IMG/VR virus record: IMGVR_UViG_3300048011_000648
Span: 1-27,000 of that record
DNA from: a virus
DNA length: 27,000 nucleotides
Strand: one strand, 5' to 3'
The notes under the pieces were generated by a model. It was not told where the DNA came from. It saw only the letters and a program-made list of their open reading frames with translations, and ran no database searches. Of the stretch, positions 1 to 5,315 are shown piece after piece (position 1 is the first letter of the stretch; the number at the start of each line of letters is the position of its first letter). The position numbers and the translations under genes are program-made.

Positions 1-399
1 TGGGTTTGAACGTGGCTCCTCAGAAATCGGCTCCTCTCTAAGAAGCTTTTTGTATGCAAGTGAACAAATAGTCTTAGACTTATGAGATAGCTCCCATAAT
101 TTAGCCCTACCGTACTTTTCTCCTCCAGGCCTCCACTCCTTGATTAAACCCTTGTTAACCATGTCAAAGAAACGCTTTTTATCCCAAGACATTGTGTTTC
201 CGTAGTAATTAAAATCTTCTTTTCTGAAGTAAGGCATGTCATAGAGATATAGTAACATATCTAGCTCCATAGCACTAAGCTCATACTTTCGCTTGATGTA
301 ATATTGCACCACTCTAAGATACTTGAGGAAGTTGTGCTCACGCTCTCTGTGTTGTTTTTTTACAGTTTTATGCGAGCCTCTTTTGTATGTTTTAATCAT
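1..399 (-). CDS. Winged-helix (MarR-like) regulator, partial
   Basis: This gene starts at the ATG at 399-397 and reads leftward for 133 codons with no stop, so its 3' end lies outside the window. The N-terminus (about residues 1-30) is very basic and includes KKQHREREHNFLKYLR. A segment of helical character follows (YELSAMELDMLLYLYD, about 39-54), then SWDKKRFFDMVNKGLIKEW, which reads like a recognition helix and the start of a wing, then GRAKLWELSHKSK. This helix-turn-helix plus wing order fits MarR-like winged-helix DNA-binding proteins found in many marine phages. It is the only gene on this strand and diverges from the large rightward operon, with a -7 box of its own at 420-427. I infer a transcription regulator, perhaps of the divergent operon. 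The family call is by pattern only and the target is unknown. Confidence 0.7.
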   Translation of the reverse strand, partial: MIKTYKRGSHKTVKKQHREREHNFLKYLRVVQYYIKRKYELSAMELDMLLYLYDMPYFRKEDFNYYGNTMSWDKKRFFDMVNKGLIKEWRPGGEKYGRAKLWELSHKSKTICSLAYKKLLREEPISEEPRSNP

Positions 400-419
400 C
401 TATTGGATTGAATTTATAG

Positions 420-427
420 CAAAAATA
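420..427 (-). promoter_or_regulatory. Bacteroidetes-type -7 box, leftward promoter
   Basis: Read on the minus strand the bases are TATTTTTG followed by C, matching TAnnTTTG. The box ends 20 bases before the ATG of the winged-helix gene. No TTG was found 17-23 bases upstream. It lies only 17 bases from the opposite-strand box at 445-452, so the two promoters overlap. Confidence 0.55.
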
Positions 428-444
428 CGAAAAACATTTTTTGG

Positions 445-452
445 TATCTTTG
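445..452 (+). promoter_or_regulatory. Bacteroidetes-type -7 box for the small-protein operon
   Basis: The bases are TATCTTTG followed by C, an exact TAnnTTTG match, 18 bases before the ATG at 471. No TTG lies 17-23 bases upstream. It would drive the rightward operon that begins at 471. The same TATCTTTGC string recurs before the gene at 5316, which supports a real promoter. Confidence 0.65.
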
Positions 453-470
453 CTGTATTACAATCTAGCT

Positions 471-632
471 ATGGCAAGAGAGAAGAAAAAACGAAAAGGA
501 AATAAGATTTGCGCATCGGGTATAGCTTGGGCAAAAAGAACTTTTGACACATATCCATCAGCATATGCGAATATGGCTGCAAGCAAATACTGTAAAGACC
601 CTAACTATGCAAAAAAAAGTAAAAAAAAGTAA
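471..632 (+). CDS. Small basic Cys-pair protein (53 aa), first gene of late operon
   Basis: The ATG at 471 was chosen because the longer reading frame would begin with a TTG inside the promoter. The protein has 53 residues, 16 of them Lys or Arg and only three acidic. Basic tails at both ends flank a conserved-looking core, WAKRTFDTYPSAYANMAAS (residues 20-38), bracketed by Cys14 and Cys41 (YCKDPNYAKK). I know this core pattern from small uncharacterised proteins of other phages, and no function is established to my knowledge. It opens the rightward operon just after the 445 box, and its end overlaps the next gene by 26 bases across two runs of eight A. Binding to nucleic acid or a metal is a guess from composition. 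Confidence 0.75.
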   Translation: MAREKKKRKGNKICASGIAWAKRTFDTYPSAYANMAASKYCKDPNYAKKSKKK

Positions 633-735
633 AAAGCTTTCTCCATCGCAAATGAAGATAGCTAGACTAGCTCCACCGTTTGATAAGATAACAGGAGCAG
701 ATTTCAAAAAATTAAGAAAAAATAAAAAAGGATAA
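607..735 (+). CDS. Small Lys-rich protein (42 aa)
   Basis: The ATG at 607 gives a 42-residue protein. A Lys-rich head (QKKVKKSKK) is followed by LSPSQMKIARLAPPFDKIT (residues 11-29) and GADFKKLRKNKKG. Thirteen residues are Lys and two are Arg. The core (LSPSQMKIAR, FDKITGADF.KLR) recurs, from memory, in small phage proteins of unknown role. The gene begins inside the previous one in a +1 frame, so the two share 26 bases with two A8 runs. The next gene starts two bases after its stop. Real status is supported by that tiling and by the non-repetitive core. An in-frame ATG further upstream exists but would lie deep within the previous gene. Confidence 0.65.
   Translation: MQKKVKKSKKLSPSQMKIARLAPPFDKITGADFKKLRKNKKG
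611..628 (+). repeat. Tandem A8GT units in the gene overlap
   Basis: Eight A, GT, eight A, GT: two direct copies of a 10-base unit covering 611-630. The unit encodes the Lys-rich tail of the upstream gene in one frame and the Lys-rich head of the downstream gene in another. Runs of eight A are classic slippage sites for polymerase and ribosome. Confidence 0.7.
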
Positions 736-737
736 TC

Positions 738-824
738 ATGCCATACGGAGGAAAAATCAAGTACACGCTTAAGTCAAAGAAGAAAAAGAAAACAGCTGCT
801 AAGAAAAAAGCTAAAAAGAAATAA
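738..824 (+). CDS. Tiny protamine-like protein (28 aa, half lysine)
   Basis: This 28-residue gene fits exactly between neighbours: two bases after the stop at 735 and two bases before the ATG at 827. It begins MPYGGKIKYTLKSK and ends with lysine runs and KKTAAKKKAKKK. Fourteen of 28 residues are lysine and none is acidic. This resembles the tails of histone H1-like proteins and protamines, which neutralise DNA charge. The start MPYGGK is reminiscent of other short phage proteins. Given its size, the evidence that it is translated is the exact tiling in the operon and the ATG context. Function is not known; binding to packaged DNA is an inference. Confidence 0.6.
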   Translation: MPYGGKIKYTLKSKKKKKTAAKKKAKKK

Positions 825-826
825 TT

Positions 827-1144
827 ATGCCAGATTACGAAAAATACGGATTCAGAAACACTGTTGTTGATAGACTTATTAATAGACCTGTTTTTAATGC
901 AAATAAAATGCCTACTAAAAGAGTTGCTCAAGCAAGAAACTTAGAACAGGAGGAGAATCTAAGGAGTTTCTCTCAAACCTTAAATGTACCTGTATCAGAG
1001 ACAAGAACGAATCTTGGCGATAATAGCGTTATGACATATGCAACTGGAGTAGTTGGTTCTGGCATAAAAGCCCTGTTAAAGTTAGCTGGAAAAAATTTAG
1101 CCAAAAAAGCAGCTGCAAAAGGAGCTTCAAAAGTAATGGAATAA
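827..1144 (+). CDS. Hypothetical protein, 105 aa
   Basis: I do not recognise this protein. The first half is polar with several Arg and Asn residues (YEKYGFRNTVVDRLINRPVF). The C-terminal third (about residues 66-105) is rich in Gly, Ala and Lys: GVVGSGIKALLKLAGKNLAK, followed by an alanine-lysine stretch. That stretch could form an amphipathic helix able to lie on a membrane or pack in a virion, but it has no clear transmembrane segment. The stop shares a base with the next start (TAATG at 1142-1146), implying coupled translation. Its place in the basic small-protein run suggests a virion or DNA-associated role, which is unproven. Confidence 0.7.
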   Translation: MPDYEKYGFRNTVVDRLINRPVFNANKMPTKRVAQARNLEQEENLRSFSQTLNVPVSETRTNLGDNSVMTYATGVVGSGIKALLKLAGKNLAKKAAAKGASKVME

Positions 1145-1494
1145 TGGATAAAGAATATAACAACATAGGATTTAAGAATAGTGATATAAGTTACATTACA
1201 TCAAAAAGTTCGTATAGTCTCAAAAACAGAATGACTAGAAATGGGCATGTGAATAAAACAAAATATAGAAGAGAAGTTATATCTACAAACCCAGATGGTT
1301 CTTCTGCAAGCAGAACAAAACTGAAAAATAAAAACGAAAAGAGTACTTCTGTTTATAAGCAAATAAACATTACGCCTGAAGGTGGTACTGTTTTAAAAAA
1401 TAGAAATGAAAGAAGCTCTGAGAGAAATATATCAAGAAGAGCTGCTGAAAGAAAAATAAAAAGACTTCAGCGCAGACAACGGAGAATGTTATAA
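1144..1494 (+). CDS. Basic hypothetical protein, 116 aa
   Basis: I do not recognise this protein. It is Arg/Lys-rich and low in hydrophobic residues. The C-terminus (about residues 88-116) is strongly basic and probably helical: RNISRRAAERKIKRLQRRQR. The middle holds two similar short stretches, ASRTKLKNKNEKS and GTVLKNRNERS, a possible small internal repeat. The start overlaps the upstream stop by one base and the stop overlaps the next start by one base, both as TAATG. Composition suggests a disordered, nucleic-acid-binding protein. No catalytic motif is visible. Confidence 0.7.
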   Translation: MDKEYNNIGFKNSDISYITSKSSYSLKNRMTRNGHVNKTKYRREVISTNPDGSSASRTKLKNKNEKSTSVYKQINITPEGGTVLKNRNERSSERNISRRAAERKIKRLQRRQRRML

Positions 1495-1748
1495 TGGGTG
1501 AACTTAAAAAATGGCGTGAAGAAAAATGGGTGAGAATAGGAGCCGATGGCTCTATCCTTGGGGCGTGTGGAACGAGCAAGGACAAGAAGAATCCAGACAG
1601 ATGTCTTCCACTAAAGAAAGCAAAAAGCATGAGCAAGTCCGAAAGAGCTGCAACTGCAAGAAAAAAGAAAAGGGAGGGCAGAAAAGGAAAAACTGTTGTT
1701 TCGAATACGAAAGCGGGAAAAGTAACTAAAAAATTTACAAAAAGATAA
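1494..1748 (+). CDS. Small basic Cys-pair protein (84 aa)
   Basis: The order of elements is W-x4-WVRIGADGSILGACGTSK (residues 7-29), then NPDRCLPLKKAKSMSKSERA, then a Lys/Arg-rich tail with KGKTVVSNTK. Cys25 and Cys37 lie in the core. The pattern W-V-x-I, CGTSK, P-x-x-C-x-P, K-x-x-S-M-S-K-S-E-R is one I know from small proteins in many phages and some large DNA viruses, without an established function. It overlaps both neighbours by one base as TAATG. The Cys pair and basic tail suggest a metal-stabilised nucleic-acid-binding protein, but that is inference. Confidence 0.75.
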   Translation: MGELKKWREEKWVRIGADGSILGACGTSKDKKNPDRCLPLKKAKSMSKSERAATARKKKREGRKGKTVVSNTKAGKVTKKFTKR

Positions 1749-2749
1749 TGGCAAACATAAGTTTATATCAATTGGATACCGCAATAGACGGTTTAGACAA
1801 AGTTATAGGGACTGATGGAACTACAGGAGCAGACCAAGGCAAGACCAAAAACTTTACCGTATCTGCTCTTGGAGCGCATATACTACATACTAGTACGCTT
1901 ACTGGGGGAACCAATGTAAATGGAAACCTAACAATTGAACAAGACCAAGCTGACGCCACGCTAACGATAATTTCAGACACAAGCAACATAACTCCTGGCG
2001 GAGAGCAACACAATCCATCTATACACTTTATACAAGATGGAGGAGCTCAAAATGCAGCTATAGGATTTAATATTATTGATGATACGGCTGGCGGGACTAT
2101 AGATGGAGCAGGAAACAGATTCTGGATTGTAAATTCTATGGAAGACAATCTTGGTGAAGGCGGTATTACCTTTGGAACAATAAACCAAGATGGATGGGAG
2201 AACGCTATAGCTAGGTTTATGATTCGTGGGGACGGGAAGGGATTGTTTGGTCATCCAAATGAAAACTACACAGGTAGCTTCGACTCTATGTTTGAAGTGT
2301 ATGACGATAGAACTGAAAACACAACTACTGATTTTTCAATGTCAGTTTATGGTTTAGTAGATGTTGCAGAGTATCCACCAGCTCAGGGAGCAGGAGGTAT
2401 TGTAAGTAGAATAAGAGTTTTAGACGGAGATACTGACAGTGGGGTATTCTCAATAGGACTTGTACCAGGGACAAACTCTTCGGAGATTATCACAAGCACC
2501 CCACTTGCTTTTTATGCTAATTCAGACATGAATACTCATAGTGCCACTGGATTTTCTGGCAATATAGGAACAAACGGAAATTGGAATATAAGCGACACTT
2601 TTTCTGCAACGCCACCATCTGAATTATCAGTTAAGGGAGATGTGGAAGTTACAGAGAGTGCTAACGGAGTGATATTAAAATCACCAAACGGAACTAGATA
2701 TAGAATTACAGTAGATGATTCGGGTAATTTAACAACTACAAGCTTATAA
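1748..2749 (+). CDS. Tail fibre / virion structural protein A
   Basis: The protein has 333 residues. Its N-terminus reads ISLYQLDT then DKVIGTDG then KNFTVSALG, within about residues 4-42. A closely similar start occurs in the protein encoded at 5316, so this looks like a shared virion-anchoring module. The middle is Gly-, Asn- and Thr-rich beta-type sequence typical of fibre shafts. The C-terminus (about 292-333) reads GDVEVTESANGVILKSPNG and ends YRITVDDSGNLTTTSL, a pattern known from phage fibre tips. It is embedded among small basic proteins and coupled to the one before by TAATG. A role in adsorption is inferred. No enzymatic motif is visible. Confidence 0.75.
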   Translation: MANISLYQLDTAIDGLDKVIGTDGTTGADQGKTKNFTVSALGAHILHTSTLTGGTNVNGNLTIEQDQADATLTIISDTSNITPGGEQHNPSIHFIQDGGAQNAAIGFNIIDDTAGGTIDGAGNRFWIVNSMEDNLGEGGITFGTINQDGWENAIARFMIRGDGKGLFGHPNENYTGSFDSMFEVYDDRTENTTTDFSMSVYGLVDVAEYPPAQGAGGIVSRIRVLDGDTDSGVFSIGLVPGTNSSEIITSTPLAFYANSDMNTHSATGFSGNIGTNGNWNISDTFSATPPSELSVKGDVEVTESANGVILKSPNGTRYRITVDDSGNLTTTSL

Positions 2750-2750
2750 T

Positions 2751-3041
2751 ATGGCAGATAAAAGTAAAATGGCGTGTAACAAGCCAAGACCTTCAGACAG
2801 AGCTGGAAAGAAAAAAATGGTTAAAGCCTGCCAAGGTGGAAAGGAAAAACTAATTCATTTTGGTGCGAAAGGCTATGGACATAACTACTCAGCTGCTGCT
2901 AGAAAGTCATTCAAAGCACGTCATAAATGTTCAAGTGCTACTAATAAACTAACTGCTCGTTATTGGGCTTGTAAGAATTTGTGGGCAGGTAAAGGCGGAA
3001 GCACCAAGTCTTCTCCAAAATCAAAAAGAGGTAAATACTAA
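2751..3041 (+). CDS. Small basic four-Cys protein (96 aa)
   Basis: The visible motif order is KPRPSDRAGKKKMVKAC, then LIHFGAKGYGHNYS (residues 34-47), then RKSFKARHKC (51-60), then LTARYWACKNLW (67-78), then a Lys/Ser tail. Cysteines are at 9, 27, 60 and 74. The R-x-S-F-x-A-R-H-x-C ... A-R-Y-W-x-C-x-x-W pattern is, from memory, widespread in phage proteins of unknown function and also in large DNA viruses. Four cysteines plus His36, His44 and His58 would allow a zinc site. The gene begins one base after the fibre gene's stop. I am sure of the family pattern but not of the function. Confidence 0.8.
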   Translation: MADKSKMACNKPRPSDRAGKKKMVKACQGGKEKLIHFGAKGYGHNYSAAARKSFKARHKCSSATNKLTARYWACKNLWAGKGGSTKSSPKSKRGKY

Positions 3042-3053
3042 AAACACACAATT

Positions 3054-3743
3054 ATGCCACCAGGAGATAAAAAGAAAAAACAAACAAATCAACAAACAAG
3101 CTCTAACATTCAAACAGCATTGTCTAACACTGCGTTAAGTTTTTTTAAAAGCGATAGTAGGAAAAATCCATATCTATCAAGTAGATTTAATACAGGTAAT
3201 GTCAATGTTTTTAACCCAATGAAAAACCAGGGACCGACACAAACAGGGTATACCTACTCTGTAAATGACGGTACAGGAACATCTAGAAGAGGTCAAAACA
3301 CCCATTATAATGAAGCTAAGTACAGACAAGACCAATCTCTAAAAAATTATTTTGGAGGTCCTAAAAAGTATGTAAAGGGTGCGGAAAAAGGAGCTAAAAG
3401 AGCAGCTTCTATTTCTTCTAATTTACAGAAAAGTATGTATGAGGCTTCTAAGCTTTTAGCTCAAGGAAGAGAAGAGGAAGCTGATTCTTTAGCGCAATCT
3501 GCTAAGAAAACAGCTTTTTATGAGCAATCAAAAGGTGGGTTTGGAGCTTCTGATGTGGCTAGATTACAAAACAGAAGCATAACTCGTATATCTGACGCAT
3601 ACTTTAATAATAGAACTAGCCAGCAAATAAGAAACTTGACTAAAGGTGTTTCTAAATTAACTTCTACTGCTAAAATTACTGCTCCTGACGCAAAAGAAAT
3701 AAACGCTTCTTTAAGAAGTTTAACATCTAGAAAGAGAAATTAA
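3054..3743 (+). CDS. Hypothetical virion-associated protein, 229 aa
   Basis: I do not recognise this protein. The N-terminus is Lys/Gln/Thr-rich (DKKKKQTNQQTSS), followed by a low-complexity region rich in Asn, Gly, Thr and Tyr up to about residue 90. From about 100 on it turns helical and alanine/lysine-rich (KGAEKGAKRAASISS). The C-terminal part (about 165-229) has a regular Ser/Thr/Leu pattern ending RSLTSRKRN. It has no signal peptide or membrane segment. Twelve bases separate it from the upstream gene and one base from the next. A disordered head plus helical tail would fit an injected or internal virion protein, but nothing shows this directly. Confidence 0.65.
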   Translation: MPPGDKKKKQTNQQTSSNIQTALSNTALSFFKSDSRKNPYLSSRFNTGNVNVFNPMKNQGPTQTGYTYSVNDGTGTSRRGQNTHYNEAKYRQDQSLKNYFGGPKKYVKGAEKGAKRAASISSNLQKSMYEASKLLAQGREEEADSLAQSAKKTAFYEQSKGGFGASDVARLQNRSITRISDAYFNNRTSQQIRNLTKGVSKLTSTAKITAPDAKEINASLRSLTSRKRN

Positions 3744-3744
3744 C

Positions 3745-3846
3745 ATGGGAAAATTTTTCGTAAATTTGGGACTTAAGATACAGGCTTTATGGAAGAAGTT
3801 TGTAGTAGGATACAATAAATGTATCGAAAAACTAAAGATAAAGTAA
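3745..3846 (+). CDS. Cationic amphipathic peptide (33 aa)
   Basis: This short gene tiles exactly between neighbours, starting one base after a stop and ending one base before the next ATG. The peptide begins MGKFFVNLGLKIQALWKKF and ends YNKCIEKLKIK. Hydrophobic residues fall at 4, 8, 12, 15, 19, 23, 27 and 30, a helical i+3/i+4 pattern along one face, with lysines at 3, 11, 17, 18, 25 and 29 elsewhere. There are eight lysines and one glutamate. This is the form of a membrane-active or coat-binding helix. It lies 0.4 kb upstream of the lysis genes. Function is unknown; lysis aid or virion peptide are both possible. Confidence 0.55.
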   Translation: MGKFFVNLGLKIQALWKKFVVGYNKCIEKLKIK

Positions 3847-3847
3847 A

Positions 3848-4003
3848 ATGGCTGATAAAGGACTAGGCGATACTATAGAGAGATTCACTACAGCTACTGG
3901 TGTGAAAAAGGTTGCTGAAACTATTTCAAAGAAAATGGGTAAACCTTGTGGTTGCGGAGAAAGACGTGACACACTTAACAGAATGTTTCCATATAAAAAA
4001 TAA
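3848..4003 (+). CDS. Small CxC protein (51 aa)
   Basis: The protein reads GLGDTIERFTTATGVKKVAE, then KPCGCGERRDTLNRMFPYKK. Cys34 and Cys36 form a CGC motif. I recall the combination of G-D-T-I-x-x-x-T-x-x-T-G-V-K-K, CGC-x-x-R and LN-x-x-F-P-Y from small proteins in diverse phages, with no established role. The gene starts one base after the previous stop, and its own stop shares a base with the next ATG (TAATG at 4001-4005). The CxC motif could bind a metal, alone or as a dimer, but that is a guess. Confidence 0.7.
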   Translation: MADKGLGDTIERFTTATGVKKVAETISKKMGKPCGCGERRDTLNRMFPYKK

Positions 4004-4248
4004 TGTTAAGTAGAACCGCTAAATATTACCGTGATAATCCTAAGGCTAGAAAAAAGCATAGGAAAACCTCTGCGAAGGCTCAGAAGAAAAAAGAAGCTGT
4101 TCGCAAAAGAGTTGAATGTAATTTATTTAATAGAAAAAACAAAAAGTCGAAAAAAGGAGATAAATTAGATTGCTCACACAAAGGCGGACGTTTGGTTCTG
4201 GAATCACAGAAGAAAAACAGAGCTAGAGGGGGTGGAAAAAAGAGATAA
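4003..4248 (+). CDS. Small basic Cys-pair protein (81 aa)
   Basis: By count 32 of the 81 residues are Lys or Arg and six are acidic. It opens with SRTAKYYRDNPKARKKHRK, continues through a long basic stretch to VECNLFNRKNKKSKKGDK, then LDCSHKGGRLVLESQKKNRA (residues 55-74) and a Gly/Lys tail. Cys39, Cys57 and His59 are the candidate metal ligands. The pattern Y-Y-R-x-N-P, E-x-N-x-x-N-R, G-D-K-x-D-x-S-H, K-x-N-R-x-R is one I know from many phages and some giant viruses; the function is not settled. It is joined to both neighbours by one-base TAATG overlaps. Nucleic-acid binding is likely from charge alone. Confidence 0.8.
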   Translation: MLSRTAKYYRDNPKARKKHRKTSAKAQKKKEAVRKRVECNLFNRKNKKSKKGDKLDCSHKGGRLVLESQKKNRARGGGKKR

Positions 4249-4430
4249 TGGATTTGGATAGTAAAATATCATTTTTTGCAGGATACGTATTTACGGCGGT
4301 ATCATCAATAAGCATTTTAGGGATAGTTCAGGCTGCTTTAATTGGTTTTGTTGGTGGTTTTTTTGGTCTTTTAGGAAAAGAGCTATATTATAGCTTAAAA
4401 GACAAAATTAAAAATGAGAAAGATAAATAA
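4248..4430 (+). CDS. Small membrane protein, holin-like
   Basis: This 60-residue protein has one long or two short transmembrane segments between about residues 8 and 42, the last part reading IVQAALIGFVGGFFGLLGKE, and a charged C-terminus ending KDKIKNEKDK. Small size, hydrophobic core and basic tail fit a holin. It lies directly before the endolysin, which starts 17 bases inside it, a typical lysis-cassette arrangement. It could also be an antiholin or spanin-associated protein, because a second membrane protein follows the endolysin. It is coupled to the upstream gene by TAATG. Confidence 0.6.
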   Translation: MDLDSKISFFAGYVFTAVSSISILGIVQAALIGFVGGFFGLLGKELYYSLKDKIKNEKDK

Positions 4431-4821
4431 AATAATTGTTCACTGCTCTGCAACACCAGAGGGGAGAAACGTATCTGCAGCTACTATTGATAAGTGGCAC
4501 AAGGAAAGAGGTTGGTCAGGTATTGGTTACCACTATGTAGTTAAACTAGACGGCTCTATTGAGTATGGTAGAATGGTGGATAAGGTTGGAGCTCATTGTA
4601 AAGGACACAACAAGTCATCTATTGGAATTTGCTACATAGGGGGTTGTGATTCTGACATGAAAGCCAAAGACACTAGAACACCTCAGCAGATAGCTAGTAT
4701 GCTAGAACTTATCAGAATATTAAAGAAACTGCATCCAGGCGTAGAGGTGTTTGGACATAGAGATTTCTCTACTAAAGAGTGCCCAAGCTTTGATGCTAAA
4801 AACGAATATTGCAATGCCTAA
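4414..4821 (+). CDS. N-acetylmuramoyl-L-alanine amidase (T7 lysozyme type endolysin)
   Basis: This 135-residue Amidase_2 protein should cleave the bond between N-acetylmuramic acid and L-alanine in peptidoglycan to lyse the host. The start IIVHCSATPEG supplies the first zinc ligand, His10. Tyr39 lies in GYHYVVKLDGS. HRDFSTKECPSFD supplies zinc ligands His115 and Cys123, with Lys121 beside them. These correspond to His17, Tyr46, His122, Lys128 and Cys130 of T7 lysozyme with a constant offset of seven. All catalytic positions are present. It has no signal peptide, so it needs a holin to reach the wall; membrane proteins flank it on both sides. Its start overlaps the upstream gene by 17 bases and its end overlaps the next by 8. 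Confidence 0.95.
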   Translation: MRKINKIIVHCSATPEGRNVSAATIDKWHKERGWSGIGYHYVVKLDGSIEYGRMVDKVGAHCKGHNKSSIGICYIGGCDSDMKAKDTRTPQQIASMLELIRILKKLHPGVEVFGHRDFSTKECPSFDAKNEYCNA

Positions 4822-5260
4822 GAAAAAATTTAAAGACACTAAAGTAGGTCAGTTTATACTTAAAAAGCTGCCTGGGTTTGTTGGAGATGTTTTGCCAGAC
4901 AAAGGTGTTTTGGGCGTTGTGAAGAATCTTATAGATAATGACCCAGAGGTAAGCCCAGAAGAAAAAGCTAAAATGCACGACGAGCTTGTTGAGCTTTATA
5001 GCCTTGAGGTTGCAGATAGGGACTCCGCAAGAAAGCGTGAAGTTGAAAAAGCAAAGACAGGAGGGTTTGACCTTATGTTCAACCTTACTGGCATTATAGG
5101 CCTTTTTGCTTTTGCTTTTATTATATACGCTATTGTATACCTTGAGGTTCCAGAAAACAACAAAGAAGTCTGGATACATCTTATTGGGATATGTGAGGGA
5201 ATTGTCCTTAGTATATTTGGGTATTTCTACGGGAGTGCAGTTCGGAATAATAAGGACTAG
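4814..5260 (+). CDS. Membrane protein, second holin candidate
   Basis: The ATG at 4814 is preferred; an earlier in-frame ATG at 4751 would overlap the endolysin by 71 bases and add residues unlike the family. From 4814 the protein has 148 residues. The N-terminal half is soluble and helical (LPGFVGDVLPDKGVLGVVKN, then SPEEKAKMHDELVELY and DRDSARKREVEKAK). Two hydrophobic segments follow at about 88-110 and 119-140, before a short charged end. This layout matches phage proteins annotated as holins of the three-helix type. It overlaps the endolysin end by eight bases. It could act as holin, antiholin or virion membrane protein. Confidence 0.65.
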   Translation: MPKKKFKDTKVGQFILKKLPGFVGDVLPDKGVLGVVKNLIDNDPEVSPEEKAKMHDELVELYSLEVADRDSARKREVEKAKTGGFDLMFNLTGIIGLFAFAFIIYAIVYLEVPENNKEVWIHLIGICEGIVLSIFGYFYGSAVRNNKD

Positions 5261-5287
5261 CTTAAATTTTTGCTTTTATTAAAATAT

Positions 5288-5295
5288 TATCTTTG
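5288..5295 (+). promoter_or_regulatory. Bacteroidetes-type -7 box for the fibre operon
   Basis: The bases are TATCTTTG followed by C, identical to the box at 445. It lies 20 bases before the ATG at 5316 in a 55-base gap. A TTTTTG at 5267-5272 lies upstream, but the gap of 15 bases is shorter than the usual 17-23. It would give the fibre genes their own transcript. Confidence 0.65.
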
Positions 5296-5315
5296 CATAA
5301 AAGTACTCAACATTT

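Noticed and set aside
323-505. Plus-strand frame of 60 residues across the divergent promoter region
   Set aside because: It overlaps the start of the leftward regulator and both -7 boxes, and its sequence has no recognisable features.
704-931. Hydrophobic 75-residue reading frame on the minus strand
   Set aside because: Its Phe/Leu-rich content is just the antisense of Lys-rich codons, and it overlaps three well-tiled plus-strand genes with no promoter of its own.
4751-4813. Longer start for the second membrane protein
   Set aside because: It would overlap the amidase by 71 bases and adds residues encoded by the conserved zinc-ligand region in another frame. The ATG at 4814 gives a usual short overlap.
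4796-5179. Minus-strand frame of 127 residues
   Set aside because: It lies entirely opposite the holin-like gene and the end of the amidase, with low-complexity composition and no promoter box.
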